The position numbers were made by a program, and so were the translations under genes. The notes below the pieces were generated by a model. That model was given only the letters and a program-made list of their open reading frames with translations. It did not search any database and was not told the origin of the DNA. Positions 9,220-18,138 of a stretch of 64,000 nt of DNA are shown in pieces. Location: contig CAMAVM010000010.1 in assembly GCA_945861705.1 (NCBI GenBank), positions 1 to 64,000 on the forward strand, read 5' to 3'. Source of the DNA: Methylomagnum ishizawai (GTDB lineage Bacteria; Pseudomonadota; Gammaproteobacteria; Methylococcales; Methylomonadaceae). Each line of letters starts with the position of its first letter. The first letter of the stretch is position 1.

Positions 9220-9963
9220 ATGCAAAAAACATTCACTTTAATGCTCTGTATGGTCGTTCTTATGTGGCAAGCTGATTTTGCTTATGCTGAAATTCACGGC
9301 ACAATTACGGGTACAACCAATTATGTTTGGCGAATGTATTCCAAAAGCAATAACAGTCCAGCCATTCAAGGCAACCTCGATTATCAGCATTCATCAGGGC
9401 TTTACACAGGTGTCAGCGTCTCAAATTTTAATTTTGGCAAAAGCGAGCAAGACGAAGAGCTGTTTTTTCCCAATTCAGCACAAGTTGAAATGACCCCTTA
9501 TGTGGGTTGGAGTTATAAATTTGCTGATGACTGGCGCATGGATTTGCAGTATTCGCGTTATTTTTATGACGGACTAATTTTTGATAAGAATGCTGACTAT
9601 AACGAGTTCTATTTATTCCTGCATTACAAGAGTCTGCTCAGCACACAGATTTCTTATATCGATGATTATTATGGTCTAGGGCGGGCCGCGTTATTCCCTG
9701 AGTTAACGGGTCGTTACCCGATTACCGACTACCTGGAAATCTCCAGTACCTTCGGGTATGCCTATATCAAAGAAGCTCTCGCTGCCGATTATCCTTATTG
9801 GAATGTAGGTTTGACGGGGCGTTATAAATTCATCGCGCTGGATTTACGATATTACGATGCCAGGGAGATTTACTACCTGGATGCCAACGGACAAAAGTCA
9901 ATCACCGACCATCCTGAAACGCTAACAGCAACAGTGGTATTTTCTCTTTCTGTCGGATTCTAA
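9220..9963 (+). CDS. TIGR02001-like outer-membrane protein of unknown function
   Basis: The 247-aa product has a signal peptide (cleavage likely after AYA near residue 24) and then the pattern of TIGR02001/Gcw_chp proteins: TNYVWRMYSKSNNSPAIQG, DYQHSSGLYTG, and alternating aromatic and polar residues throughout, ending in a hydrophobic strand with terminal Phe (FSLSVGF), typical of outer-membrane beta barrels. No function is established for the family. It stands alone upstream of recA. Confidence 0.75.
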   Translation: MQKTFTLMLCMVVLMWQADFAYAEIHGTITGTTNYVWRMYSKSNNSPAIQGNLDYQHSSGLYTGVSVSNFNFGKSEQDEELFFPNSAQVEMTPYVGWSYKFADDWRMDLQYSRYFYDGLIFDKNADYNEFYLFLHYKSLLSTQISYIDDYYGLGRAALFPELTGRYPITDYLEISSTFGYAYIKEALAADYPYWNVGLTGRYKFIALDLRYYDAREIYYLDANGQKSITDHPETLTATVVFSLSVGF

Positions 9964-10126
9964 ATTATTTTGGGTATCTAGGATTTGTTCAATCTTCATC
10001 TGTAAGGATTTGCTGCACGATTAATTCCCTTTGTTGGTGTTGAAAAGCCTGCGAATAGTATTCAACCGCGTGGGTTAATTGTTTGATTGTTCTGGTTGTT
10101 TTCCGCTCTTTCTTAAGTCCGTTGTC

Positions 10127-10155
10127 TTGTACCTGATACCACCCTATGTGATAAT
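10127..10155 (+). promoter_or_regulatory. Candidate sigma-70 promoter of recA
   Basis: TTGTAC (10127-10132) and GATAAT (10150-10155) are separated by exactly 17 bp and lie 54 bp before the recA ATG. No CTGT-N8-ACAG LexA box overlaps it or occurs elsewhere in the 245-bp gap. Prediction only. Confidence 0.5.
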
Positions 10156-10208
10156 GCCCAGCTTGGTTATAAGATGATGTTTCTTTACCGACGCAAAGGA
10201 TATTAACG

Positions 10209-11240
10209 ATGGATGAGAACAAAAAGAAGGCACTTGGCGCTGCGCTGATGCAGATAGAAAAGCAGTTTGGCAAAGGTTCTGTCATGCGGATGGGCGATGT
10301 GGCTTCATCCCGTGATATTGATGTCGTCTCGACAGGTTCTCTGGGCTTGGACATCGCGTTGGGTTGCGGCGGCCTTCCGCGTGGGCGGGTGGTTGAAATA
10401 TACGGGCCGGAATCATCAGGTAAAACCACGCTGACGCTGCAAGTTATCGCGGAAATCCAGAAGCTGGGCGGCACGGCGGCTTTCGTTGATGCTGAACACG
10501 CGCTTGATCCTGGTTACGCCGAGAAAATTGGGGTAAATATCGATGACTTATTAGTTTCACAGCCGGATACGGGCGAGCAAGCGCTGGAAATTACCGATAT
10601 GCTGGTGCGTTCTGGTGCGGTTGATATAGTTGTGGTGGATTCGGTTGCTGCATTAACACCTAAAGCTGAAATTGAAGGCGATATGGGCGATTCCCACATG
10701 GGTTTGCAAGCACGTCTGATGTCCCAAGCGTTACGGAAACTAACCGGAAACATTAAGCGTTCCAATACCTTAGTCATCTTTATCAATCAAATCCGCATGA
10801 AAATCGGGGTTATGTTTGGTAGTCCAGAAACCACAACAGGCGGTAATGCACTTAAGTTTTATGCTTCGGTGCGGCTGGATATTCGGCGCATCGGTTCGGT
10901 AAAAAAGGGCGATGAAGTCATCGGTAACGAAACCCGCGTTAAAGTCGTCAAAAATAAGGTTGCACCACCATTCCGCCAAGCCGAATTCGAGATTTTATAT
11001 GGTGAAGGTATTTCATTTTTAGGTGAGTTGGTCGATCTCGGTGTTAATTACGGATTTATCCAAAAAGCCGGTTCTTGGTACAGCTACGGCAGCGAGAAAA
11101 TTGGTCAGGGTAAGGACAATGTTAAAGTCTATTTGAAAGAACATCCAGAAAAAGCCAAGGAAATTGAAGCCAAAATACGTGCAGAGGCTTTTAGCCGTCC
11201 TGTTACTGTAATTGAGCCATCCACCATTGATGAAGAATAA
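10209..11240 (+). CDS. recA: Recombinase RecA
   Basis: ATP-dependent strand-exchange protein and SOS co-protease. The product is 343 aa. The Walker A motif GPESSGKTT is at residues 66-74, VVVDSVAAL is the Walker B strand, and [21 protein letters not shown] contains loop L2. The C terminus is acidic. The overlapping recX follows, then alaS, the usual gammaproteobacterial order. Confidence 0.98.
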   Translation: MDENKKKALGAALMQIEKQFGKGSVMRMGDVASSRDIDVVSTGSLGLDIALGCGGLPRGRVVEIYGPESSGKTTLTLQVIAEIQKLGGTAAFVDAEHALDPGYAEKIGVNIDDLLVSQPDTGEQALEITDMLVRSGAVDIVVVDSVAALTPKAEIEGDMGDSHMGLQARLMSQALRKLTGNIKRSNTLVIFINQIRMKIGVMFGSPETTTGGNALKFYASVRLDIRRIGSVKKGDEVIGNETRVKVVKNKVAPPFRQAEFEILYGEGISFLGELVDLGVNYGFIQKAGSWYSYGSEKIGQGKDNVKVYLKEHPEKAKEIEAKIRAEAFSRPVTVIEPSTIDEE

Positions 11241-11721
11241 GGATACTCTTCGCAATCCTGATGGTATTGATGGTATGGAAAGCCCTCAGGAAAGTAAAAA
11301 TATTAAGAACGCGTGTTTGCGGTTGCTGACCCGCAGGGATCACAGCCGTAAGGAAATACAGGACAAATTGGCTGTTAAAGGTTATGACCGAAGCCAAGTT
11401 TCATCGGTTGTCGATGAATTGGCGCAGCAAAGTTGGCAAGATGATACTAGGTATGCAGAAAGCTATGCCAGAGTCCGTAGCCAGAAAGGTTTCGGCCCCG
11501 TTCGTATTGCTTATGAGCTTCGGCAGCAAGGCATAAGCCAGGATACTGTTGATAAAATCGTGCAGGCGACGACTGAGGACTGGATGGCTGTTTTGGAACG
11601 TGTTTATACCAAAAAATATCCTGAGTCAGTTGAAAGAGACGGCAGCGAACGTGCTAGACGAATCCGGTTTTTACTACAGCGCGGTTTTTCTAGCACTATG
11701 ATAAATATTCTATTCAAGTAA
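11230..11721 (+). CDS. recX: Regulatory protein RecX
   Basis: Binds RecA filaments and inhibits recombinase and co-protease activity. The sequence shows three-helix RecX repeats: [20 protein letters not shown] near the N terminus, then [22 protein letters not shown] and [19 protein letters not shown]. The ATG at 11230 overlaps the recA end by 11 bp; a TTG at 11212 and an ATG at 11275 are other possible starts. The overlap implies coupled expression with recA. Confidence 0.9.
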   Translation: MKNKDTLRNPDGIDGMESPQESKNIKNACLRLLTRRDHSRKEIQDKLAVKGYDRSQVSSVVDELAQQSWQDDTRYAESYARVRSQKGFGPVRIAYELRQQGISQDTVDKIVQATTEDWMAVLERVYTKKYPESVERDGSERARRIRFLLQRGFSSTMINILFK

Positions 11722-11757
11722 TCACCCTCTAAAATCCACTTAAGTTTTACGTGTAAT

Positions 11758-14370
11758 ATGAAAAAAATGACTAGCGCTGAGTTGCGTTCGGCTTTCCTGG
11801 AGTTTTTTCGCCAGCACGGGCATTCCGTTCAGCCTTCAAGTTCCCTGGTTCCAGGTAATGATCCCACCTTGTTGTTTACCAATGCCGGTATGGTGCAATT
11901 TAAGGAACTATTCCTTGGGCGTGAGCAACGCGGTTACGTAAGGGCTGTGACCAGCCAACGTTGCGTAAGGGCAGGCGGCAAACATAACGACCTGGAAAAT
12001 GTCGGTTACACGGCGCGGCATCACACTTTTTTTGAAATGCTCGGTAACTTCAGCTTTGGCGATTACTTCAAAACGGAAGCTATCCATTTTGCTTGGGATT
12101 TTTTGACGAAAGAACTTGGTATTCCTGCTGAAAAACTGTGGGTAACCGTTTTTGAAGAAGACGCGGAAGCGGAAAAAATCTGGTTGGACGATATTGGTGT
12201 TGATCCCACGCGGCTTTCAAAAATCGGTGCCAAAGACAACTTTTGGTCGATGGGCGATACCGGCCCTTGTGGGCCTTGTACGGAAATTTTCTACGACCAC
12301 GGCGAACACATCTTCGGTGGCCCACCTGGAACGCCCGATGAAGACGGCGATAGATACATCGAAATCTGGAATCTGGTATTCATGCAGTATGACCGTTCTA
12401 TTGATGGCACATTAACGCCGTTGCCAAAACCGTCCGTCGATACAGGCATGGGGCTGGAACGAATTGCCGCCGTTTTGCAAGGGGTGCATAGCAACTATGA
12501 AATCGACCTGTTCCAAAGACTGCTAAAAGCTGCTGCCGAATTAGCAGGTACCGCTAACCTTGACCAAAGTTCGTTACGGGTTATCGCCGACCATATCCGT
12601 TCTTGTGCATTTATGGTTGCTGATGGCGTAATGCCTTCCAATGAAGGTCGTGGGTATGTATTGCGGCGCATCATACGTCGGGCGATACGACATGGTTATC
12701 GTTTGGGAATACAAGATGTCTTCTTTTATAAGTTGGTTGCACCTTTGTCCGAGGAAATGGGCGGTGCTTATCCCGAACTGACATCTGCCCAAACCCAAGT
12801 TGAACGTGTATTAAAGAAAGAAGAAGAACGTTTTGCAGAAACATTAGGTCAGGGCATGAAAATCCTGGAAGCCTGTGTTGCCAAAATGCAAGGTACAGTC
12901 ATTCCAGGCGACACCCTATTCCAACTCTACGACACTTACGGTTTTCCCGTTGATTTAACTGCCGATTTTGCGCGTGAAAACAATCTGACGGTCGATCATG
13001 CTGGCTTTGATTGTGCCATGTCGGCACAACGCGAACGGGCGCGATCTGCTAACAGTTTTAGTGCTAATTACAGCCAAGAAATTAAGTTGGAAGGGCAAAC
13101 TGAATTTACGGGTTACGGGCATTTAGACGATCAAGTTAACATTATCGCGCTATACAAGGAAGGCCGTGAAGTTGATAGCCTGAATGTTGGCGAAGAAGGT
13201 TTGGTCGTGTTGGACAAAACCCCGTTTTATGCTGAATCCGGCGGTCAGATAGGTGATAGTGGTCGAATTGTCGCAGATGGCGCGGTATTTGAAGTAAGCG
13301 ATACCCAAAAACAAGGCGGCAACCTGTTTTTACATAAGGGTAAGTTAGTTTCTGGTAGGTTTGCCAAAGGCCAAGCCTGTGTTGCCCAAGTCAATGCGAC
13401 TAACAGAAAAGCAACCGAGCTTAATCATTCAGCAACCCATTTGCTACATGCCGCACTCAGGCAAGTCCTGGGCGATCATGTTGCACAAAAAGGTTCGCTA
13501 GTGAATACCGAACGCCTACGCTTTGATTTTTCCCATTTTGAGCCGATTACCGACGACCAAATCAATGTGCTTGAACGCATGGTTAATGAGCAAATTCGGC
13601 TGAATAACCCTGTTTCCGCAACTGTAATGGCCAAAGACGATGCCGTAAAAGCCGGGGCGATGGCTTTATTCGGCGAAAAATACGGTGATGAAGTCAGAGT
13701 TTTAAAAATCGGTGAATTTTCAACTGAACTCTGCGGGGGCACTCATGTTGAACGGGCGGGCGACATCGGCTGTTTTAAAATTATCAGCGAAACAGGCGTT
13801 GCAGCTGGGGTTAGACGCATTGAAGCTGTTACCGGCAATGGTGCGATGGAATGGCTAGCCAGCCGCGAAAAAGCGCTCGCCATCATTGCGGGATTGCTGA
13901 AAAGCGCACCAGAAAAAGCTGCCGAAAAAGTGGAACAACTGCTCGATAAAACCAGAAACCTTGAAAAGCAACTGGAACGCTTGCAAGCGCAAATGGCAAG
14001 TTCTGCCGGTAGTGAGTTGAGTAGCCAAGCTATCGAAGTGGCGGGCATCAAGGTATTGGCGGTGAAATTGGATCAAGTTGATCCTAAATCACTACGTGAC
14101 CTAGTCGATCAGCTAAAAAATAAATTGGGTAGTTCCGCTATCGTCTTGGCTGTCGTTGAAGGCGATAAAGTCAGCTTAGTCGCTGGTGTTTCCAAAGATC
14201 AGGTTGCGAAGATCAAAGCGGGTGACCTAGTGAATTTTGTCGCCACCAAAGTGGGTGGCAAAGGCGGAGGCCGTCCCGATATGGCGATGGCGGGTGGCAG
14301 TGATCCATCTGGTTTAGCAGAAGCATTAGCCCAGGTTCCGGCTTGGGTGCAAACGCAATTGGCACAATAG
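11758..14370 (+). CDS. alaS: Alanyl-tRNA synthetase
   Basis: Charges tRNA-Ala. The 870-aa protein has all expected parts: class II catalytic core from the N terminus ([40 protein letters not shown]), the editing domain with [11 protein letters not shown] and the zinc-type site CGGTHV, and the C-Ala region ending [18 protein letters not shown] at 11758 is followed by a second in-frame ATG at 11767. It lies 36 bp after recX and 10 bp before lysC. Confidence 0.98.
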   Translation: MKKMTSAELRSAFLEFFRQHGHSVQPSSSLVPGNDPTLLFTNAGMVQFKELFLGREQRGYVRAVTSQRCVRAGGKHNDLENVGYTARHHTFFEMLGNFSFGDYFKTEAIHFAWDFLTKELGIPAEKLWVTVFEEDAEAEKIWLDDIGVDPTRLSKIGAKDNFWSMGDTGPCGPCTEIFYDHGEHIFGGPPGTPDEDGDRYIEIWNLVFMQYDRSIDGTLTPLPKPSVDTGMGLERIAAVLQGVHSNYEIDLFQRLLKAAAELAGTANLDQSSLRVIADHIRSCAFMVADGVMPSNEGRGYVLRRIIRRAIRHGYRLGIQDVFFYKLVAPLSEEMGGAYPELTSAQTQVERVLKKEEERFAETLGQGMKILEACVAKMQGTVIPGDTLFQLYDTYGFPVDLTADFARENNLTVDHAGFDCAMSAQRERARSANSFSANYSQEIKLEGQTEFTGYGHLDDQVNIIALYKEGREVDSLNVGEEGLVVLDKTPFYAESGGQIGDSGRIVADGAVFEVSDTQKQGGNLFLHKGKLVSGRFAKGQACVAQVNATNRKATELNHSATHLLHAALRQVLGDHVAQKGSLVNTERLRFDFSHFEPITDDQINVLERMVNEQIRLNNPVSATVMAKDDAVKAGAMALFGEKYGDEVRVLKIGEFSTELCGGTHVERAGDIGCFKIISETGVAAGVRRIEAVTGNGAMEWLASREKALAIIAGLLKSAPEKAAEKVEQLLDKTRNLEKQLERLQAQMASSAGSELSSQAIEVAGIKVLAVKLDQVDPKSLRDLVDQLKNKLGSSAIVLAVVEGDKVSLVAGVSKDQVAKIKAGDLVNFVATKVGGKGGGRPDMAMAGGSDPSGLAEALAQVPAWVQTQLAQ

Positions 14371-14380
14371 GTTTTATTTA

Positions 14381-15604
14381 ATGGCACTTTACGTTTATAA
14401 ATTTGGTGGTACGTCAGTCGGTTCTGTTGAACGCATCAAGGCAGTTGCAGACAAGGTCAACGCTGCCCAAGATGCAGGTAACCAGATTGTCGTGGTTGTC
14501 TCCGCCATGAGCGGTGAAACCAATCGCTTGATTGGTCTGGCAAAAGAAATGCAGCAGCAACCTACCGAACGGGAATTGGATGTGCTGGTTTCCACTGGCG
14601 AGCAAGTCACCGTCGCTTTGTTAAGCATGGCATTACATGCCATCGGTTGTGCGGCGTGTTCTTACACGGGCGGGCAGGTGAAAATCCTGACCGACAGCAG
14701 CCACACCAAAGCACGAATCTTGCGTATCGACGATAAGCGTATGCGCAAAGATCTTAGTGATGGCAAAGTGGTTGTGGTTGCCGGTTTTCAAGGTGTTGAT
14801 GAGCAAGGTAATATTACGACCTTAGGACGTGGCGGCTCGGACACTACCGCAGTTGCGCTTGCAGCCGCTTTAAAAGCCGACGAGTGTCATATTTATACCG
14901 ATGTGGATGGCGTTTACACCACCGATCCCCGCGTGGAACCCAAGGCTCGTAGGTTAGATAAAATCACTTTTGAAGAAATGTTGGAAATGGCAAGCCTGGG
15001 TTCAAAAGTCTTACAGATACGGTCGGTAGAATTTGCCGGAAAATACAATGTCCCCTTGCGAGTGCTGTCTTCATTTACCGAAGGCGCAGGGACGCTTATT
15101 ACTTACGAGGAATCAGAAGTGGAAAGTGCGTTAATTTCAGGAATTGCGTTTAATAGGGATGAAGCAAAATTGACCATCAGCGGTGTACCTGACCGTCCTG
15201 GTATAGCGTCCAAAATCCTCAGCCCGATTGCCGAAGCCAATATTGAAGTGGATATGATTATCCAGAATATTGCCGAAGATGCGACTACCGACTTTACTTT
15301 TACCGTCCACCGCAATGATTATCAACGCGCCAAAGCCGCTCTGGAAAAAACCTGCGCGGAACTGGGCGCTAAAAAAGTGACGGGCGACGACAGCCTAGTT
15401 AAAGTTTCCATCGTCGGTGTCGGTATGCGTTCCCACGCTGGCATTGCCAACACCATGTTTAAGGCTTTGGCCGACGAAGGCATCAACATCAAGATGATCT
15501 CAACGTCCGAAATCAAAATCTCGGTAGTTGTAGAAGAAAAATATTTAGAGCTTGCAGTTAGAACCTTACATGCAGTGTTCAAGCTGGATCAGGACAATTC
15601 TTAA
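14381..15604 (+). CDS. lysC: Aspartate kinase (feedback-regulated, ACT domains)
   Basis: Phosphorylates aspartate as the first step to lysine, threonine and methionine. The 407-aa product starts VYKFGGTSVGS, the kinase signature, and has GRGGSDTTAVALAAAL and TDVDGVYTTDPR in the kinase domain. Two ACT domains follow (about residues 265-340 and 345-407), the site of amino-acid feedback. It is probably cotranscribed with alaS. The csrA gene often found after lysC in gammaproteobacteria is absent here. Confidence 0.97.
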   Translation: MALYVYKFGGTSVGSVERIKAVADKVNAAQDAGNQIVVVVSAMSGETNRLIGLAKEMQQQPTERELDVLVSTGEQVTVALLSMALHAIGCAACSYTGGQVKILTDSSHTKARILRIDDKRMRKDLSDGKVVVVAGFQGVDEQGNITTLGRGGSDTTAVALAAALKADECHIYTDVDGVYTTDPRVEPKARRLDKITFEEMLEMASLGSKVLQIRSVEFAGKYNVPLRVLSSFTEGAGTLITYEESEVESALISGIAFNRDEAKLTISGVPDRPGIASKILSPIAEANIEVDMIIQNIAEDATTDFTFTVHRNDYQRAKAALEKTCAELGAKKVTGDDSLVKVSIVGVGMRSHAGIANTMFKALADEGINIKMISTSEIKISVVVEEKYLELAVRTLHAVFKLDQDNS

Positions 15605-15659
15605 TTTTTCCATTAAGCAGTATTGTTTATTAATATCAATTGATTAAAGAAAGCTTTAC

Positions 15660-16049
15660 TTAGCCGTTACAGGTTAGCAAGGCTTTTTTACGTTCTTCGG
15701 TTTCATTAGTGATACTGCCTTTCGACTGGATAAGACACCAACCTTGATGTCCCGCATAAACATTATGCCAACGCTCGCCCATCTGACCGCATCCACGTTT
15801 CAAGTTTTCATCAAACTGTTCAACCGCTGTTTTGGCATATTGATCGCATTGATAGGTTTCTTTATAAACAATAATTTTGGAGTATGCGATAGGGCTAATA
15901 ATAAGACCCACACCGAAGAAACCTAATAGTACTTGTCTTTGTATCGAACTAAGTAACGGAATTTCAATACCCGATACTTTAAGCCCTCCGCCCACGATTG
16001 CAACTACAACGCAAAAAACACCTGAAATAAGAAGGTTAATATGTTCCAT
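15660..16049 (-). CDS. Hypothetical membrane-anchored protein with cysteine-bearing domain
   Basis: About 129 aa from the ATG at 16049 (a TTG at 16055 gives two more residues). Two N-terminal hydrophobic helices (about 5-25 and 40-58) are followed by a roughly 70-residue soluble domain with four Cys (CDQYAK, RGCGQMG, GWCLIQ, LLTCNG), probably in the periplasm and disulfide linked. AAAGGGG lies before the start. I recognise no family. Convergent with lysC. Confidence 0.6.
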   Translation of the reverse strand: MEHINLLISGVFCVVVAIVGGGLKVSGIEIPLLSSIQRQVLLGFFGVGLIISPIAYSKIIVYKETYQCDQYAKTAVEQFDENLKRGCGQMGERWHNVYAGHQGWCLIQSKGSITNETEERKKALLTCNG

Positions 16050-16055
16050 AGCCAA

Positions 16056-16404
16056 TACCCCTTTAAAAAATACCTGAACTAGGTTTAAATATAGGGATAT
16101 TTTGGCTTGTAGTCTGTGAAGTAATTCACTGGAAAAGTGTGGGATTATTCCCTAGTTGCAAGAATATTTGCGATCTTGACCCAAACATTTTGCGCTAATA
16201 CTGTCGATAAAACTTATGGTGAGTTATGAGGAGGAGGCAACATGCCTCGTCCAGTTTTCTTATTGATTCCGTCCGAGGTAAGCTTGCACCACAGGCACTT
16301 CCGTTGGTCGTCGGACCATGAACACTTATGTGGTTGTACTTCCACAAGCTCAGGACGAACGGATTTATATTCCATTCTTGGTTTCCGGCAAGCGGAGCAA
16401 GTAG
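16056..16404. other. 349-bp intergenic region
   Basis: Spacer upstream of the hypothetical gene ending at 15660 and downstream of the GlcG-like gene. The left part is AT-rich and should hold the promoter of the former. The right part holds an imperfect inverted repeat (listed separately). An open frame from 16242 with a strong GGAGG-like site overlaps the GlcG-like gene and looks like chance. Confidence 0.5.
16304..16365. repeat. Imperfect inverted repeat (GTCCTGAGC-type intergenic repeat)
   Basis: On the minus strand it starts CCGTTCGTCCTGAGCTTGTG and ends GTTCATGGTCCGACGACCAA; the two ends are roughly complementary. It resembles the widespread proteobacterial repeat containing TTCGTCCTGAGCTTGTCGAA. 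Assignment is from memory. Confidence 0.5.
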
Positions 16405-16833
16405 CTAAACCCCCGCCACAAACCCCGCCGCCTCTATCCCTGCAATCGCACACCGCTCATCCTGTTCGGATGAATCGCCACTGATACCGACTGAACCGAT
16501 AATCATATTGCCCTTATCACGTATTAAAACTCCCCCTGGCACAGGCATAATTTGACCCTCTGCGATGGTAATCAAAGCGTTCATAAAATCTGGGCGGTGT
16601 TCTGCTACTGCCGCTAGGCTGCGTGAGGAGATGCCCATGTTGACCGCCCCCCAAGCTTTTGCCGTGGCGATTTGTTGTCTAATTACCGTCGCGCCGTCCT
16701 CTCTTTGCAACGCTTTCAGATGTCCCGATGCGTCCAGTACCACCACAGTCAGTGGAGCCATGTTTAATGACCTGGCTTTTTGGGTGGCGGCGTTGATAAT
16801 TTTATTGGCTTTTTCAAGTGTAAGTGGTGTCAT
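16405..16833 (-). CDS. GlcG/HbpS-family protein
   Basis: The 142-aa product matches the GlcG/HbpS (DUF336) fold: LTLEKANKIINAATQKARSL, VVVLDASGHLKALQREDGA, and a C-terminal PVPGGVLIRDKGNMIIGSVG. HbpS of Streptomyces is an extracellular heme sensor, but most bacterial members are uncharacterised; no signal peptide is seen, so this one is probably cytoplasmic. It is downstream of tesA by 20 bp and may share its transcript. No partner gene suggests a substrate. Confidence 0.8.
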   Translation of the reverse strand: MTPLTLEKANKIINAATQKARSLNMAPLTVVVLDASGHLKALQREDGATVIRQQIATAKAWGAVNMGISSRSLAAVAEHRPDFMNALITIAEGQIMPVPGGVLIRDKGNMIIGSVGISGDSSEQDERCAIAGIEAAGFVAGV

Positions 16834-16853
16834 TTGAGATCTCTTTTCTGCTT

Positions 16854-17456
16854 TTATTCTAATAATTTAACTAAATGCGGCCATATTTTTTCGACAATCA
16901 TGGCTTGTGCCTGTTCATTAGGATGTAGGCCATCTGCCTGCATCAATGCTTTCGCCAATGCTACATCTTCAAGAATGAAAGGCACATAAGGTACGCCTAA
17001 CTCTTTGGACAATTGCGGATAGACATTGTAAAACATCTCGGTGTAGCGTTTGCCATAATTGGGCGGAATACGCATACTGAGCAATAATGCCTTAGCACCG
17101 GATTTTTGTACGCGACGGGTGATTTCGGTAAGATTGTTTTTCAGGATAGATGGGGATAGCCCCCGTAAGCCGTCATTGGCACCCAACTCAATGATGACGA
17201 CGCTGGGCTTATGCCTAGTCAACGCATTGTCAATTCGCGCTAATCCTCCGGCACTGGTGTCGCCGGTGATACTTTCGTTGTTGATGGTGTAATCACTACG
17301 TTCCTTTTGCAACTTGTTCTGAACCAATGCCACCCAGCCCTGTCCCACTTCAATTCCGTAAGCGGCACTGAGGCTGTCGCCTAACACAACAATTGATTTT
17401 GCCGTGGCGGACACGGATACTAACGCAAAAACCATCGCAACCAAATACTTAAGCAT
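16854..17456 (-). CDS. tesA: Periplasmic GDSL lysophospholipase / arylesterase (TesA-like)
   Basis: SGNH hydrolase acting on acyl esters and thioesters. The 200-aa product has a signal peptide ending near ATAK, block I VLGDSLSAAYG with the nucleophilic Ser, ELGANDGLRG (block III Asn) and DGLHPN with the catalytic Asp and His. It is divergent from ybbA, an arrangement conserved in E. coli (tesA/ybbA-ybbP). Here the two start codons overlap. Confidence 0.92.
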   Translation of the reverse strand: MLKYLVAMVFALVSVSATAKSIVVLGDSLSAAYGIEVGQGWVALVQNKLQKERSDYTINNESITGDTSAGGLARIDNALTRHKPSVVIIELGANDGLRGLSPSILKNNLTEITRRVQKSGAKALLLSMRIPPNYGKRYTEMFYNVYPQLSKELGVPYVPFILEDVALAKALMQADGLHPNEQAQAMIVEKIWPHLVKLLE

Positions 17457-18138
17457 GATGCAAACTCAACAATCAAGAAACATTATTGTAACTGAAAATC
17501 TCGGTAAGTCAGTTAAGACTTCCAGTGGAACGTTGCATATCTTGTCAGATATTAACTTGCAGGTGGCATCTGGCGAAAGCATCGCCATCGCTGGGGAATC
17601 CGGCTCAGGAAAATCGACGTTAATCAGCTTACTGGCAGGGTTGGATACGCCGACTATCGGCACGATTAGTCTTAATGGTAAATCCCTAACCAGCATGGAT
17701 GAAGATGGTAGGGCTGCAATGCGTAATCAGTTGGTTGGCTTTGTGTTCCAGTCGTTCCAATTACTGCAAGGGCTTACTGCGTTGGAAAACGTGATGCTGC
17801 CGCTGGAGTTAAGAGGCGACAAAAATGCTAAGAATGCAGCTGTTGCGTTATTGGATAGAGTAGGTTTATCTGAGCGTCTTACGCACACGCCTAGGCAACT
17901 TTCCGGTGGCGAACAACAACGCGTAGCATTGGCGCGGGCATTCGTATCCAGACCCGCCATTTTGTTTGCTGATGAACCAACCGGTAATCTGGACAGTAAA
18001 ACGGGGACAAAAGTCATAGAACTCTTGTTTGAACTTAATCTTGAAAACAATGCGACATTAATATTAGTGACCCACGACCAAACCTTAGCAAATCGTTGCC
18101 AACGCATCATTAAATTAGATGCAGGAAGGATTGTATGA
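17455..18138 (+). CDS. ybbA: ABC transporter ATP-binding protein YbbA
   Basis: LolD/MacB-type ATPase. It has Walker A GESGSGKSTL, Q loop FVFQSFQLL, signature LSGGEQQRVALARA and Walker B ILFADEPTGNLDS. It pairs with the FtsX-like permease YbbP, with a 4-bp ATGA overlap. Two adjacent ATGs (17455, 17458) and a GTG at 17404 are candidate starts; I chose 17455, whose first two bases overlap the tesA start codon. YbbAP with TesA has been proposed to remove hydrophobic compounds from the envelope; the cargo here is unknown. Confidence 0.92.
   Translation: MMQTQQSRNIIVTENLGKSVKTSSGTLHILSDINLQVASGESIAIAGESGSGKSTLISLLAGLDTPTIGTISLNGKSLTSMDEDGRAAMRNQLVGFVFQSFQLLQGLTALENVMLPLELRGDKNAKNAAVALLDRVGLSERLTHTPRQLSGGEQQRVALARAFVSRPAILFADEPTGNLDSKTGTKVIELLFELNLENNATLILVTHDQTLANRCQRIIKLDAGRIV

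Noticed and set aside
15605-15659. Possible csrA after lysC, a common neighbour
   Set aside because: The gap is only 55 bp and encodes no CsrA-like peptide.
16214-16453. Minus-strand ORF rich in Cys (CDCRDRGGGVCGGG)
   Set aside because: It is the out-of-frame reading of the GlcG-like gene end joined to the repeat, with no ribosome site.
16242-16484. Plus-strand ORF of 80 aa with a strong GGAGGAGG ribosome site
   Set aside because: It overlaps the GlcG-like gene, runs through a dispersed inverted repeat, and the peptide is low-complexity with no family features.
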